A stretch of 32,433 bases of DNA from Gammaproteobacteria bacterium. GTDB taxonomy: Bacteria > Pseudomonadota > Gammaproteobacteria > Chromatiales > Chromatiaceae. The position numbers were made by a program, and so were the translations under genes. Location: contig JAAGZL010000402.1 of assembly GCA_024206335.1 (NCBI GenBank), positions 1 through 32,433 on the forward strand. The letters run 5' to 3'. Below the pieces are notes generated by a model that was given only the letters and a program-made list of their open reading frames with translations, ran no database searches and had not been told where the DNA came from. Of this stretch, positions 17,059-25,962 are shown in pieces (position 1 is the first letter of the stretch; each line of letters begins with the position of its first letter).

Positions 17059-17225
17059 GCGCCGCAGAGTTTTTTGCCATGGGTGGCTATGGCTTCTATG
17101 TGTGGGGTTCTTTCGGTGTCACCCTGTTGTTGATGGTTGTAGAACCAATGTTGTTAAAGGGCCGTCGTCGTGCTATCCAGAAACGGATCGCGCGCATGGC
17201 CCGAGCGAAAGTTGGAGAGAGGTAG
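17055..17225 (+). CDS. ccmD: Haem exporter protein CcmD
   Basis: A 56-residue single-helix membrane protein that links CcmABC to CcmE and helps release holo-CcmE. The sequence starts MSAAEFFAMGGYGFYVWGSF, the classic CcmD N-terminus, followed by one hydrophobic helix (VTLLLMVVEPMLL) and a strongly basic cytoplasmic tail (KGRRRAIQKRIARMARAK). Its ATG overlaps the ccmC stop, and its TAG is followed at once by the ccmE ATG. It is a short gene easily missed by gene callers, but its position and sequence are unambiguous. Confidence 0.93.
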   Translation: MSAAEFFAMGGYGFYVWGSFGVTLLLMVVEPMLLKGRRRAIQKRIARMARAKVGER

Positions 17226-17687
17226 ATGAAGGCACGACATAAGCGATTTGTATTTCTGCTGGCCGGTATGGTTGGCCTGGGTTTGGCGTCATGGCTGGTG
17301 TTTCGGGCCCTGGATAGTAACCTCTCATACTTTTTTTCCCCTACGGATATTGCCCAGCACAAGGCCCCCAAGGACCATGTGTTTCGACTTGGAGGTCTGG
17401 TGGAAGAAGGGACGCTGCAACGGGGCCAGGAGTTGACCGTGCGCTTTGTGGTTACCGATGGTCCCCACAAGGTAAACGTGGCCTACACTGGCATCCTGCC
17501 CGATCTGTTTCAAGAGGGGCAGGGCGTGATTGCCCAGGGCCGTCTGGGTGCAGACAATGTGTTTGTGGCCGATGAGGTGCTGGCCAAGCATGATGAGAAC
17601 TATATGCCGCCGGAGGTGGCCGATGCATTGAGTGAGGCCCATGTTGAGGGTGTTACGGAGATGGCGACCAAGGGAGCAGATAAGTGA
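17226..17687 (+). CDS. ccmE: Haem chaperone CcmE
   Basis: A 153-residue periplasmic haem chaperone anchored by one N-terminal helix (residues about 8-26), with a beta-barrel domain after it. Haem attaches covalently to the conserved His in the motif VLAKHDENYMPPE (H122, with Y126 as the axial ligand). The length is close to that of E. coli CcmE (159). The start directly abuts the ccmD stop, and its TGA overlaps the GTG start of ccmF (GTGA). The His motif, rather than Cys, marks the standard proteobacterial form. Confidence 0.95.
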   Translation: MKARHKRFVFLLAGMVGLGLASWLVFRALDSNLSYFFSPTDIAQHKAPKDHVFRLGGLVEEGTLQRGQELTVRFVVTDGPHKVNVAYTGILPDLFQEGQGVIAQGRLGADNVFVADEVLAKHDENYMPPEVADALSEAHVEGVTEMATKGADK

Positions 17688-19660
17688 TACCAGAGATAGG
17701 TCAGTTGGCGCTAATACTGGCGCTATGTATGGCGCTGGTTCAGGCTGTATTCCCCATCGCCGGGGCGCATAAAGGTGTTGCCTCCTGGGTGGCCCTGGCC
17801 AAGCCGGCCGCCCTTGGTCAGCTGTTGTTTATGACTATTGGCTACGCCTGCCTTACTTACGGGTTTCTGGAACACGATTTTTCCATCCGCTATGTGGCTA
17901 CCAACTCCAATACCTCTTTGCCCATCCTCTATCTGATCAGCGGGGTGTGGGGCGCCCATGAGGGGTCTCTGTTGTTCTGGACCCTGACCCTCTCGCTGTG
18001 GACCGGGGTGGTTACCCTGTTCAGTCGTAGTGTGCCTGAAGTGATGGTGGCGCGAGTGGTGGGTGTCATGGGTGTGGTGAGTGTCGGCTTCCTGCTGTTT
18101 ATGCTGCTTACCTCAAATCCGTTTGTGCGTTTGATGAATCCCCCCCTGGAAGGGCGGGATCTGAATCCACTGTTACAGGATCCTGGGTTGGCCATTCATC
18201 CTCCCTTGCTATATATGGGGTATGTCGGGTTTTCCGTGGCCTTCGCCTTTGCCATCGCTGCCATGCTGGGTGGGCGCCTGGATGCAGCCTGGGCGCGTTG
18301 GTCGCGGCCCTGGACCAATATAGCCTGGGTGTTTCTGACCCTGGGCATAGTGATCGGTAGCTGGTGGGCCTATTATGAACTGGGCTGGGGTGGCTGGTGG
18401 TTCTGGGATCCGGTGGAAAACGCCTCCTTCATGCCCTGGATTATAGGTACTGCCCTGGTTCACTCCCTGGCCGTGACCGAGAAACGTGGTGCCTTCAAGG
18501 CGTGGACGGTGCTCCTGGCAATCTTTGCCTTCTCCCTTAGTCTGTTGGGTACCTTCCTGGTGCGTTCCGGTGTGCTGACCTCGGTGCATGCTTTTGCCAC
18601 CGACCCATCCCGTGGTGTGTTTATCCTGTTGTTCCTGTCGGTAATCATCGGTGGCTCCCTGCTGCTCTACTCCTGGCGTGCCTCCCAGATCCGCAGTTCG
18701 GTCCACTTTACCCTGTTTTCCCGTGAGACCGGGTTGTTGCTGACTAACGTGATTTTGATGGTTACCGCTTGCAGTATCCTGTTGGGCACCCTCTACCCCC
18801 TGGTGCTGGACGCACTGGGCGTGGGCAAGATCTCGGTGGGCCCTCCGTATTTCAATAGTGTGTTTATCCCTCTGACCGCACCGTTGGCGGTTCTGGCTGG
18901 GGTAGGCGCCCTGGCGCGCTGGAAGCGTGATAGTGGTCTGAGTCTGGCCCGAAAGCTGGCGCTGCCAATGCTCCTCAGTGTCGGTGGTGGTTTTGCCCTC
19001 ACTCTCTGGGCGTTGCCACATTTTTCCTGGGGTGCGGCCCTGGGTCTGGTGTTGGCGTTATGGGTGCTGCTGACCATGCTGCTCTGGCTCAAGGAGCAGG
19101 GCGGAGCGGCTGGCCTTGCCGGTGTCTTTAAGAATATCAGCCGTGCCGGTTGGGGTATGTTTTTCGGACACCTGGGCATAGCCGTGTTCGTCGTGGGTGT
19201 GGCCCTTACCTCCATCTACAGTACCGAGAAGGACCTGCGCATAGAGAAGGGGCAGAGCTACCATCTGGGTGGTTATGACTTCCTGTTCAAGGGTGCTGAA
19301 CGCTCTGCCGGTCCCAACTATCTGATGGATCGAGGTGAAGTGGTGGTGAGTCGTGAGGGTGAGCATGTGGCCACTCTGTTTCCGGAGAAGCGTGATTACC
19401 GCAGCGGCATGCCCATGACCGAGGCCGGGATCGATGCCGGACTCACCCGTGACCTGTTTGTGGCCCTGGGTGAGCCCCTGGGTAAGGATGGAGCCTGGAG
19501 CCTGCGTATCTACCATAAGCCTTTTGTGCGTTGGGTCTGGCTGGGAGGTCTGTTCATGGCCTTTGGTGGACTCCTGGCGGCCCTGGATAAACGCTATTTC
19601 CGGCTGGCCCGCAAGGCCCGTCTGGAGACGGAAGCGAACACCGCTGGGGGGAAGGCATGA
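17684..19660 (+). CDS. ccmF: Cytochrome c haem lyase subunit CcmF
   Basis: A 658-residue polytopic membrane protein, similar in length to E. coli CcmF (647). It takes haem from CcmE and, with CcmH, joins it to apocytochrome c. The WWD domain is at 234-246 (GWGGWWFWDPVEN), followed by ASFMPWIIGTALVHSLAVTEKRGAF with a conserved His. A large periplasmic region lies near the C-terminus (about 500-620), before a last helix. The start is a GTG overlapping the ccmE stop by four bases. Its own stop overlaps ccmG in the same way. Confidence 0.95.
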   Translation: MIPEIGQLALILALCMALVQAVFPIAGAHKGVASWVALAKPAALGQLLFMTIGYACLTYGFLEHDFSIRYVATNSNTSLPILYLISGVWGAHEGSLLFWTLTLSLWTGVVTLFSRSVPEVMVARVVGVMGVVSVGFLLFMLLTSNPFVRLMNPPLEGRDLNPLLQDPGLAIHPPLLYMGYVGFSVAFAFAIAAMLGGRLDAAWARWSRPWTNIAWVFLTLGIVIGSWWAYYELGWGGWWFWDPVENASFMPWIIGTALVHSLAVTEKRGAFKAWTVLLAIFAFSLSLLGTFLVRSGVLTSVHAFATDPSRGVFILLFLSVIIGGSLLLYSWRASQIRSSVHFTLFSRETGLLLTNVILMVTACSILLGTLYPLVLDALGVGKISVGPPYFNSVFIPLTAPLAVLAGVGALARWKRDSGLSLARKLALPMLLSVGGGFALTLWALPHFSWGAALGLVLALWVLLTMLLWLKEQGGAAGLAGVFKNISRAGWGMFFGHLGIAVFVVGVALTSIYSTEKDLRIEKGQSYHLGGYDFLFKGAERSAGPNYLMDRGEVVVSREGEHVATLFPEKRDYRSGMPMTEAGIDAGLTRDLFVALGEPLGKDGAWSLRIYHKPFVRWVWLGGLFMAFGGLLAALDKRYFRLARKARLETEANTAGGKA

Positions 19661-20205
19661 AAAAACGCTATCTGATACCTTTTGGCATCTTCATGGCCAT
19701 CATGGCTATCTTTGTGCTGGGTCTTTACCGGATGGGTGAGGATCCTAACTTTACCCGCAATGTCCCTTCAGTGCTGATCGGAAAACAGGCGCCGAAGATT
19801 GATCTGCCGGATCTGTTTGATCAGAGCAAGACGGTCAGTTCATCCTCCCTGGCCGGCCAGGTATGGGTATTGAATGTATGGGCAACATGGTGTCCTGAGT
19901 GCTGGCGTGAACACGCCTTTTTGGTGCATCTGGCAAGAAACGAAGGGGTGAAGTTGTTTGGCATCGACTGGCGTGATGATGCGGCGGCGGCCAAGAGATT
20001 GTTGGTGGATAAGGGTAACCCTTTTGTTGCGGTTGGTTTTGATCCTGAGAGTAGAGCCATCATGGACTGGGGTGTATACGGGGCGCCGGAGACCTTTGTG
20101 ATCGATAAGCAGGGTGTGGTCCGGTGGAAAAAGGCTGGCGCCATGACCAGGGAGCTCTGGGAGAGTGAGTTGAAACCCCTGCTACAGAAACTGGAGAAAG
20201 GGTGA
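19657..20205 (+). CDS. ccmG: Thiol:disulfide interchange protein CcmG/DsbE
   Basis: A 182-residue membrane-anchored periplasmic thioredoxin. One N-terminal helix (about 6-24) is followed by a thioredoxin fold with the active site WCPEC (C79, C82) and the family segment GAPETFVID that contains the cis-proline loop. It keeps the CXXCH cysteines of apocytochrome c reduced for haem attachment. The acidic pocket typical of CcmG is suggested by FGIDWRDD. Start and stop overlap the neighbouring ccm genes by four and one bases. Confidence 0.95.
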   Translation: MKKRYLIPFGIFMAIMAIFVLGLYRMGEDPNFTRNVPSVLIGKQAPKIDLPDLFDQSKTVSSSSLAGQVWVLNVWATWCPECWREHAFLVHLARNEGVKLFGIDWRDDAAAAKRLLVDKGNPFVAVGFDPESRAIMDWGVYGAPETFVIDKQGVVRWKKAGAMTRELWESELKPLLQKLEKG

Positions 20206-20660
20206 TGCGACGTATATTGGTTCTGCTTGTGTTGTGGTCGCCGCTGTTGGCATTTGCCAACATCGAGGCCTACCGCTTTGATAATCCACAAAAAGAGGCT
20301 GACTATCGGGTCCTGATCGCGGAGCTGCGTTGCCTGGTGTGCCAGAATCAGAATCTGGCGGACTCCAACGCAGAGCTGGCGCAGGATATGCGTCGTCAGA
20401 CCTACGAGATGGTGCAGAGTGGATCCAGCAAGGAAGAGATAATTGTCTATATGGTGCAGCGCTATGGAGACTTTGTGCTCTATCGTCCCCCGTTCATGCC
20501 TTCTACCGTGTTGCTATGGGTTGGACCGTTTCTTATTTTTGCCGTAGGTGTTGGCATTCTTCTGCTGTTCATTCGCCGTCGCAACCAAGAGCCTGTGGTG
20601 CAGCTCAGCAGCGAAGAGCATGCGCGGGCCAAGGGCCTGTTGGACCAAGAGACAAAATAA
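20205..20660 (+). CDS. ccmH: Cytochrome c maturation protein CcmH
   Basis: A 151-residue protein with a signal-like N-terminus (residues 1-18), the redox motif LRCLVCQNQN (C43, C46) and a C-terminal transmembrane helix (about 103-124). It reduces the cysteines of apocytochrome c together with CcmG. Only the CcmH domain is present; the TPR part fused to it in E. coli is a separate gene (ccmI) here, as in Pseudomonas. The ATG at 20205 overlaps the ccmG stop (TGATG); a GTG one codon earlier is possible. Fifty-eight bases separate it from ccmI. Confidence 0.94.
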   Translation: MRRILVLLVLWSPLLAFANIEAYRFDNPQKEADYRVLIAELRCLVCQNQNLADSNAELAQDMRRQTYEMVQSGSSKEEIIVYMVQRYGDFVLYRPPFMPSTVLLWVGPFLIFAVGVGILLLFIRRRNQEPVVQLSSEEHARAKGLLDQETK

Positions 20661-20718
20661 TAAATGCGTCCCTCCTGCCTGTTAACGGTATGTTGATGGA
20701 CCCTACCTGGAAATATTT

Positions 20719-21570
20719 ATGACGACCTTCACCATTATTGCCGCAGCCATGATTCTGCTTGCCCTGGCCATGTTGGCCCCGGCCCTGTTGCGCAAGCGCC
20801 AGATAGCTGTCTCTGATCGTGATCAGCAGAACGTAATCATTGCCCGGGAACGGCTACAGGAGATGGAGCTGGAACTGGCGTCTGGCAAGATCTCCCAGGA
20901 AGAGTTCGGACAAGCCAAGGTAGAGTTAGAGCAGGCGCTGTTGCAGGACCTGGAACAGGAAGATGGCCCGGATCATATCTCCAGCGGCTCTGGACGGCTG
21001 ACCCTGGCTGGTATTGCCGTGGCAGTACCGGTGCTGGCTATTGTTATGTACATGTTTCTGGGCACCCCGGCGATGCTGGAGTTTGATCCCAGCAAGCAGG
21101 CGGCCCAACAGGGTAAGGAGATGCCGTCTGTAGAGGAGATGTTGGTCAGTATCAAGCAACGTCTTAAAGAGAAGCCAGATGATACCGAGGGTTGGTTCCT
21201 GCTGGGTCGGACCTATATGGTGCTGAAACAACACGCAAATGCAGCCAAGGCATATGAAAAACTGTTAAAACTGTCTGGTGAAGAGACTAGCGTCATGTTG
21301 GCGCTGGCAGACGCAGTAACCATGGTTCAGGGCGGCAGCATGCAGGGGCGGCCGGCTGAGCTGATCAGTAAATCACTCAAACTGGCGCCCGAGAGCCAGA
21401 CTGCGCTCTGGATGAGTGGCCTGATGGAGAGTCAGAAGGGTAACTTTGCCCAGGCCATTACTCACTGGAAGAAGTTGGAGTCCATGCTGGCAGATGAGCC
21501 GGAGGCGTTGCAGAAGGTGCGCTCCATGATCTCACAGGTGGAGGGTATGACTGCGGCCGCCGGGAAGTAA
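20719..21570 (+). CDS. ccmI: Cytochrome c maturation protein CcmI (TPR)
   Basis: A 283-residue membrane protein that holds apocytochrome c for the haem lyase. It has one N-terminal helix (about 4-23), a cytoplasmic loop with coiled-coil character (ARERLQEMELELASGKISQ), a second helix (about 94-116), then a periplasmic domain with tetratricopeptide-like repeats (GWFLLGRTYMVLKQHANAAK, ALWMSGLMESQKGNFAQAI). This is the usual CcmI layout. It is the last gene of the ccm operon and converges on rph. No strong terminator is seen in the 122 bases between them, only a small palindrome at 21626-21639 (GCACATCCATGTGC). Confidence 0.9.
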   Translation: MTTFTIIAAAMILLALAMLAPALLRKRQIAVSDRDQQNVIIARERLQEMELELASGKISQEEFGQAKVELEQALLQDLEQEDGPDHISSGSGRLTLAGIAVAVPVLAIVMYMFLGTPAMLEFDPSKQAAQQGKEMPSVEEMLVSIKQRLKEKPDDTEGWFLLGRTYMVLKQHANAAKAYEKLLKLSGEETSVMLALADAVTMVQGGSMQGRPAELISKSLKLAPESQTALWMSGLMESQKGNFAQAITHWKKLESMLADEPEALQKVRSMISQVEGMTAAAGK

Positions 21571-21692
21571 TGCCCGACTCTCTAAGGAGGCGCTGATTAA
21601 AGCCTTCCAGGGATCTATCAGAGCGGCACATCCATGTGCTGCAGGAAGGTCAGGGGTTCCCTGGCCCACTACTTCTGTATCCGATATAAAGC

Positions 21693-22409
21693 TCAACTCT
21701 CCAGAGCTGCAGTCTGGATGCCGATTAACTCTCCGATCCCCTTGTTGGCCAGATCCAGCATTGCCTGTAGTTCAGACATCTGGAAGGCGTGTCCCTCGGC
21801 GGTTCCCTGCACCTCGATAAAGGCCTCGGCGTCGTTCATCACCACATTCATGTCTGTCTCTGCATTTGAATCCTCGGCATAGTCCAGATCCAGAACTGGG
21901 ACGCCCCGGTAGATGCCGACGGAGACTGATGCGATCATGCCGATGATTGGATTGGTTTTGATCGCACCCGATTTTAGCAGTGTGGCAATGGCGTCACTCA
22001 GGGCAACAAAGGCCCCGGTTATGGATGCGGTTCTGGTACCGCCGTCGGCCTGGATTACATCGCAGTCCAGGGTGATGGTGCGTTCTCCAACTCCTTCCAG
22101 GTCTACTGCTGCACGCATGGAACGTCCAATCAGGCGCTGGATCTCCAGGGTGCGTCCACCTTGCTTGCCACGGCTTGCCTCGCGTCCCATACGTGAGTCT
22201 GTGGAGCGGGGTAGCATCCCATACTCGGCAGTAATCCAACCCTGGCCTTTTCCCTTGAGAAAACCGGGTACCCGATCTTCAATTGAAGCGGTGCATAGAA
22301 CTTTGGTGTTTCCAAACTCCACCAGAACCGCCCCCTCGGCATGCATGGTGTAGTTGCGGGTTAATACTATCTGGCGAAGCTGGTCTGGGTTACGGCCACT
22401 TGGTCTCAT
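21693..22409 (-). CDS. rph: Ribonuclease PH
   Basis: A 238-residue phosphorolytic 3'-5' exoribonuclease that trims tRNA 3' ends and takes part in rRNA turnover. It matches the family from the first residues ([14 protein letters not shown]) through [46 protein letters not shown], the phosphate and catalytic segment [16 protein letters not shown] and [18 protein letters not shown]. The length equals E. coli Rph (238). It is complete, unlike the frameshifted copy in E. coli K-12. Its start overlaps the stop of the PP2C gene, so it is the last gene of a three-gene operon with a phosphatase and a kinase. Confidence 0.96.
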   Translation of the reverse strand: MRPSGRNPDQLRQIVLTRNYTMHAEGAVLVEFGNTKVLCTASIEDRVPGFLKGKGQGWITAEYGMLPRSTDSRMGREASRGKQGGRTLEIQRLIGRSMRAAVDLEGVGERTITLDCDVIQADGGTRTASITGAFVALSDAIATLLKSGAIKTNPIIGMIASVSVGIYRGVPVLDLDYAEDSNAETDMNVVMNDAEAFIEVQGTAEGHAFQMSELQAMLDLANKGIGELIGIQTAALES

Positions 22410-23287
22410 TGTTTCTCCTGGGTATTGTTGGTTTCAAACTGCTCGATTGCTGATTTAAGATCGTCTATTGCCTGAGAAAGACTGTCCTCAGGTGGTTTAT
22501 GTTGAGGCTGTTTGGGTAGGTCTGGTTTTTCAGTGGTAGTTGCCGCCATGACCCAGCGTATGCCAATGGCGGAGACATTGTCGCTTTTTGGTGCAGCTTC
22601 TTCAGCGGCACTCTCGACCAGGGTATTTATAATATTGGTGAAGGGTATATCACTGGAAAACTGTTCTCCCATTATCTGTTCTTTGGTATGAGTCCATAGG
22701 CCGTCACTGCATAGCAGAATTACGTCGCCATGCTTTAACCTAGCTGATTTGCTGACTGTGATCTCCGGGGATGAGATGTTCCCACCCAGGCATCGGGTTA
22801 CATAGTTTCGTTGTGGGTGTTTTTCCATCTCATCGTGGGTGATCAGGCCGTGATGCTCCAGTTGTTGTACATAGGAGTGGTCAACCGTTCTATGCATTGC
22901 TTTGCCATTGCGGAATATATATAGGCGGCTGTCGCCAGCGTGTGACCAACGTGCGACTCCATCCTGGATCAGTGCCACTACGGCGGTGGTGCGTGGCTTT
23001 ATGGGTGGTTTATGGTCAAGCCCATATGCGGTGATGTTTTCGTGGGCTTTCTGTAACAGGCGGTGTAGAAACTCTTTGGGGCTGTGGATGGGTTTCGGCG
23101 CATGTAAGAAAAATGAGTTGCAGGTATCGGTAAGAATTTGTGCGGCAACTTCACCCTTTGGGTGTCCGCCCATACCGTCGGCGAGCCCCAGCAGGATGCT
23201 TCCCTCGGACTCGATTGAGATGTATCTGTCCTGATTTATCTTGCGGTCTCCCTGCAAGGTTGCTCTGGCTATCTGTGTCCTACTCAT
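22406..23287 (-). CDS. PP2C-family serine/threonine protein phosphatase
   Basis: A 293-residue metal-dependent phosphatase. The PP2C motifs are in order: [11 protein letters not shown] (D37 and G38 bind metal), a TTAVVALI strand, [11 protein letters not shown] (D119), [16 protein letters not shown] (D195) and [10 protein letters not shown] (D236). All metal ligands are present, so it should be active. After about residue 245 comes a flexible proline- and lysine-rich tail with a predicted helix, [15 protein letters not shown]. No membrane segment is present, so it acts in the cytosol. It overlaps the upstream kinase gene and the downstream rph gene (ATGA at both joins), which points to strict co-translation and suggests that it reverses the kinase. 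Confidence 0.92.
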   Translation of the reverse strand: MSRTQIARATLQGDRKINQDRYISIESEGSILLGLADGMGGHPKGEVAAQILTDTCNSFFLHAPKPIHSPKEFLHRLLQKAHENITAYGLDHKPPIKPRTTAVVALIQDGVARWSHAGDSRLYIFRNGKAMHRTVDHSYVQQLEHHGLITHDEMEKHPQRNYVTRCLGGNISSPEITVSKSARLKHGDVILLCSDGLWTHTKEQIMGEQFSSDIPFTNIINTLVESAAEEAAPKSDNVSAIGIRWVMAATTTEKPDLPKQPQHKPPEDSLSQAIDDLKSAIEQFETNNTQEKQ

Positions 23288-24222
23288 GAGCGGGCGTCCT
23301 TGCTGCGTAGGAATCGATCCAGGGATGAATCTTCGTTGCAGCTGCGTTGGTATCCGGTCTCGGTGATGAGTGCCTGCAGCATATCCCCTGCATTTTGCGG
23401 GCGAAGTGTGGGGTCAATCTCCATTGCCCAGTCAACGACCTCCAGCAGGTACATTGGGTAACGTTTTTTGAATGCTACGGCTGCTGGTTGCAGTATGTCC
23501 TTGGCATGACGTTCCACCGCGGACTGGGGTGATTTTCCATCAAGGCAGGCACGCAACGTGGCGCCGATAGAGTAGACGTCACTCCAGGGCCCAATATATC
23601 CAGAGGCATAGTATTGTTCCACTGGGGAGAATCCGGGCGTCACCACCTGTGAGCTCTGACGTTTTCTGCTGATGGCAAAATGATGCGCAGCACCAAAATC
23701 CAGTAGCAGTGGGTCACCACCGGAGCGCAGGTGGATGTTGTAGGGTTTAATATCCAGATGTAGTTGACCTTTTGAGTGGATTAGACTGAGGGCATCCAGG
23801 ATTGGTGGAAATACGGTTTTTATAAAGGTGGTACTGAGTCCGCCTTTGCGTCGTTTGATGTAGTGCCCAAGATTTTTTCCATTCTCGTAATCCATCACCA
23901 TATATGCGGTGTCATTACAGAGAAAAAAGTTGCGCACGTTGACGATGTTGGGGTGTTTTAGTGAGGCCAGGGTTTTTGCCTCTTGGTAGAATAGCTTGCG
24001 ACCGTTGTTCATGGCATTGCGCTGCTCTTCACTGATCACGCTTACCCTGAGGCTATCTTTGCTTCTTGTGGCAAGCTTCTTGGGTAGGTACTCCTTTATG
24101 ATTACACGGTCTTGAGTGTCCTCATCTTCAGCCAGATAAATGAGGCTAAAACCGCCGCTGCCGATTAATTTAATAATCGTGTAGCAGTCAATGACTGTTC
24201 CCGAAGGGAGGGCTTCTCTCAT
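23284..24222 (-). CDS. Hanks-type serine/threonine protein kinase
   Basis: A 312-residue protein kinase. The glycine-rich loop is GSGGFS (21-26), the catalytic lysine is K43 (IIKEYLP), the helix C glutamate is E81, the catalytic loop is HLDIKPYNI (H155, D157, K159, N162) with Leu in place of the usual Arg, and the metal motif is DFG (175-177). The activation segment contains TPGFSPVEQY, typical of bacterial kinases. The Asp of the catalytic loop is intact, so activity is expected. There is no C-terminal membrane helix or sensor domain, so it is a soluble kinase whose signal is unknown. It is the first gene of the operon with PP2C and rph. The substrate cannot be read from the sequence. Confidence 0.92.
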   Translation of the reverse strand: MREALPSGTVIDCYTIIKLIGSGGFSLIYLAEDEDTQDRVIIKEYLPKKLATRSKDSLRVSVISEEQRNAMNNGRKLFYQEAKTLASLKHPNIVNVRNFFLCNDTAYMVMDYENGKNLGHYIKRRKGGLSTTFIKTVFPPILDALSLIHSKGQLHLDIKPYNIHLRSGGDPLLLDFGAAHHFAISRKRQSSQVVTPGFSPVEQYYASGYIGPWSDVYSIGATLRACLDGKSPQSAVERHAKDILQPAAVAFKKRYPMYLLEVVDWAMEIDPTLRPQNAGDMLQALITETGYQRSCNEDSSLDRFLRSKDARS

Positions 24223-24264
24223 TTATCCGTTTGATCTCTAATTCTGGTGCAAACCGGTTACTGC

Positions 24265-24331
24265 ATTAACCAGGCCCCATATTGTGGGGCCGGGTTAATA
24301 TTAACCAGACATTTGGGTGTCCTGGTTTATA
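24265..24331. repeat. Two tandem palindromic units, ATTAACCAG family, copies 2 and 3
   Basis: Unit one: ATTAACCAGGCCCCA (24265-24279), loop TATTG, TGGGGCCGGGTTAAT (24285-24299), with one mismatch in 15. Unit two: ATTAACCAGAC (24300-24310), nine bases, TCCTGGTTTATA (24320-24331). The join forms the perfect palindrome GGTTAATATTAACC (24293-24306). The whole lies between the divergent kinase and yicC genes and matches the repeat at 7530-7579. Confidence 0.8.
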
Positions 24332-24424
24332 ACCACCCTTGGGGTTAGTATCATACACTGATTCATGATTTAATTAATTTTCGCCTGGCATATTAAATTC
24401 CAGGGTAAAGGCTAAGGATTACAA

Positions 24425-25291
24425 ATGATTAGTAGCATGACAGCTTATGCGCGACAAGAGCATCGGGATGATCTTGGGGGGCTGGTCTGGGAACTGCGCT
24501 CAGTGAATCATCGCTATCTTGAGGTTACGGTTCGCCTGCCTGAAGAGTTTAGGGCCATTGAGCCGAGTGTGCGTGAGTTGGTGGCCAAGAAACTTGGGCG
24601 TGGCAAGGTGGAGTGTGGTCTAAGGTTTGAAGCTGGCAGCGATAATACCGCGGGAATCAAGGTGAATGAGCGTCTGGCCAAACAGGTTATAGAGGCTGCC
24701 ATGGAGATAGGACATCTTCAACATGAAGCGGTGCCGCCGTGCACCATTGATATCATGCGCTGGCCAGGGGTGTTGGAGGCAGGTAAGCAGGATTTTTCAC
24801 CGCTGCAGAAACATGCCCAGGGGCTGCTTGGGGAGTCGTTGGATAGCCTGATTGAAAACCGGCAGCGTGAGGGTTCCAGGTTGGCTGAACTGATCCAGAA
24901 ACGTTGTTCTTCCATGCAGGAACAGGTGGAGATGGTAAGGACACGCATGCCTGGAGTCCTCGCAGGAATCCGTGAGCGTCTGCGCAGTCGGTTGGAAGAA
25001 CTGTCTGGAGAACTGGATGAGGGTAGGTTGGAGCAGGAGATGACCATGTTGTGCCAGCGTCTCGATGTAGATGAAGAGATGGATCGTCTGGATGCGCATC
25101 TACAGGAGGTGGAGCAGGTACTGCAGCGCAAAGAACCGGTGGGGCGCAGGCTGGATTTCCTGATGCAGGAGCTTAATCGCGAGGCCAACACCCTCAGCTC
25201 CAAGGCCAATGACTCAGATACCACCAAGATTGCGGTGGAGATGAAGGTGCTGATCGAACAGATGCGTGAACAGGTGCAGAATATAGAATAA
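24425..25291 (+). CDS. yicC: YicC family endoribonuclease
   Basis: A 288-residue protein of the YicC/YloC family, the same length as E. coli YicC (287). The N-terminal domain starts MISSMTAYARQE and has WELRSVNHRYLEVTVRLPEE. A long coiled-coil middle (about 130-220) leads to the DUF1732 C-terminal domain (RLDFLMQELNREANTLSSKA, then NDSDTTKIAVEMKVLIEQMR), which holds the conserved residues needed for metal-dependent RNA cleavage. E. coli YicC affects small-RNA stability; the role here is inferred. It is followed by gmk 53 bases later, an arrangement common in gammaproteobacteria. Confidence 0.93.
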   Translation: MISSMTAYARQEHRDDLGGLVWELRSVNHRYLEVTVRLPEEFRAIEPSVRELVAKKLGRGKVECGLRFEAGSDNTAGIKVNERLAKQVIEAAMEIGHLQHEAVPPCTIDIMRWPGVLEAGKQDFSPLQKHAQGLLGESLDSLIENRQREGSRLAELIQKRCSSMQEQVEMVRTRMPGVLAGIRERLRSRLEELSGELDEGRLEQEMTMLCQRLDVDEEMDRLDAHLQEVEQVLQRKEPVGRRLDFLMQELNREANTLSSKANDSDTTKIAVEMKVLIEQMREQVQNIE

Positions 25292-25344
25292 ATATCCCTG
25301 CATTAGTTTGAACTGGAATTGTGCGCTTTATTTAAGAAAGGTAA

Positions 25345-25962
25345 ATGATGTCACTAGGTACCCTATATATGGTTTCGGCCCCGTCTGGAGCTGGCAAGAC
25401 CAGTCTGCTTAAGGCGCTGCTGGAGCAAGATGAACAGTTACATATATCTGTCTCTTTCACCACTCGTCCTCAGCGTCCGGGCGAAGTGGATGGTAAGGAT
25501 TATCATTTTGTTGACCAGGATAGTTTTCTGCTGATGGTCCAACAGGGTTCATTTCTGGAGCATGCCAATGTGTTTGATAACCATTACGGCACCAGCCGGG
25601 ATGAGGTGTTTGCCCAGTTAGAGCAGGGCTATGATGTGGTGCTGGAAATCGACTGGCAGGGGGCGCAGCAGGTACGTTCAAATCTGCTGGATACAGTATC
25701 CATCTTCATTCTGCCTCCGTCGGAAGAGGTTTTGCGCCATCGGCTTACAGCCAGAGGGCAGGATGATGCGGCTGTGATAGAAAGACGTATGCGAGATGCC
25801 AGAGCTGAGATATCGCACTATGAAGAGTTTGATTATCTGGTGGTCAATGATGATTTTGCACAGGCCCTGGATGAGCTGCGTGCGGTGATATTGACACAAC
25901 GTCTGCGCCTGGAGCGTAAGTCCAAGGAGTTGCAAGGGCAACTTGGAACTCTGCTTGCGTAA
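25345..25962 (+). CDS. gmk: Guanylate kinase
   Basis: A 205-residue cytosolic enzyme that phosphorylates GMP to GDP with ATP. Walker A is APSGAGKTSLL (12-22). The GMP-binding segment is SFTTRPQRPGEVDGKDYHFV and the lid region is RLTARGQDDAAVIERRM. The length matches E. coli Gmk (207). Two ATGs stand side by side (25345 and 25348), preceded by AAAGG; either could be used. It lies between yicC and rpoZ. It supplies GDP for the pppGpp pathway that the downstream spoT gene controls, a sensible neighbour. Confidence 0.96.
   Translation: MMSLGTLYMVSAPSGAGKTSLLKALLEQDEQLHISVSFTTRPQRPGEVDGKDYHFVDQDSFLLMVQQGSFLEHANVFDNHYGTSRDEVFAQLEQGYDVVLEIDWQGAQQVRSNLLDTVSIFILPPSEEVLRHRLTARGQDDAAVIERRMRDARAEISHYEEFDYLVVNDDFAQALDELRAVILTQRLRLERKSKELQGQLGTLLA

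Noticed and set aside
18209..19021. 270-codon open frame on the minus strand
   Set aside because: It is antisense to ccmF, with low-complexity Gln/Thr/Gly composition; ccmF itself is certain.
21626..21639. GCACATCCATGTGC considered as a terminator between ccmI and rph
   Set aside because: The stem is only six bases with a two-base loop, too tight for an RNA hairpin, and no T run follows.
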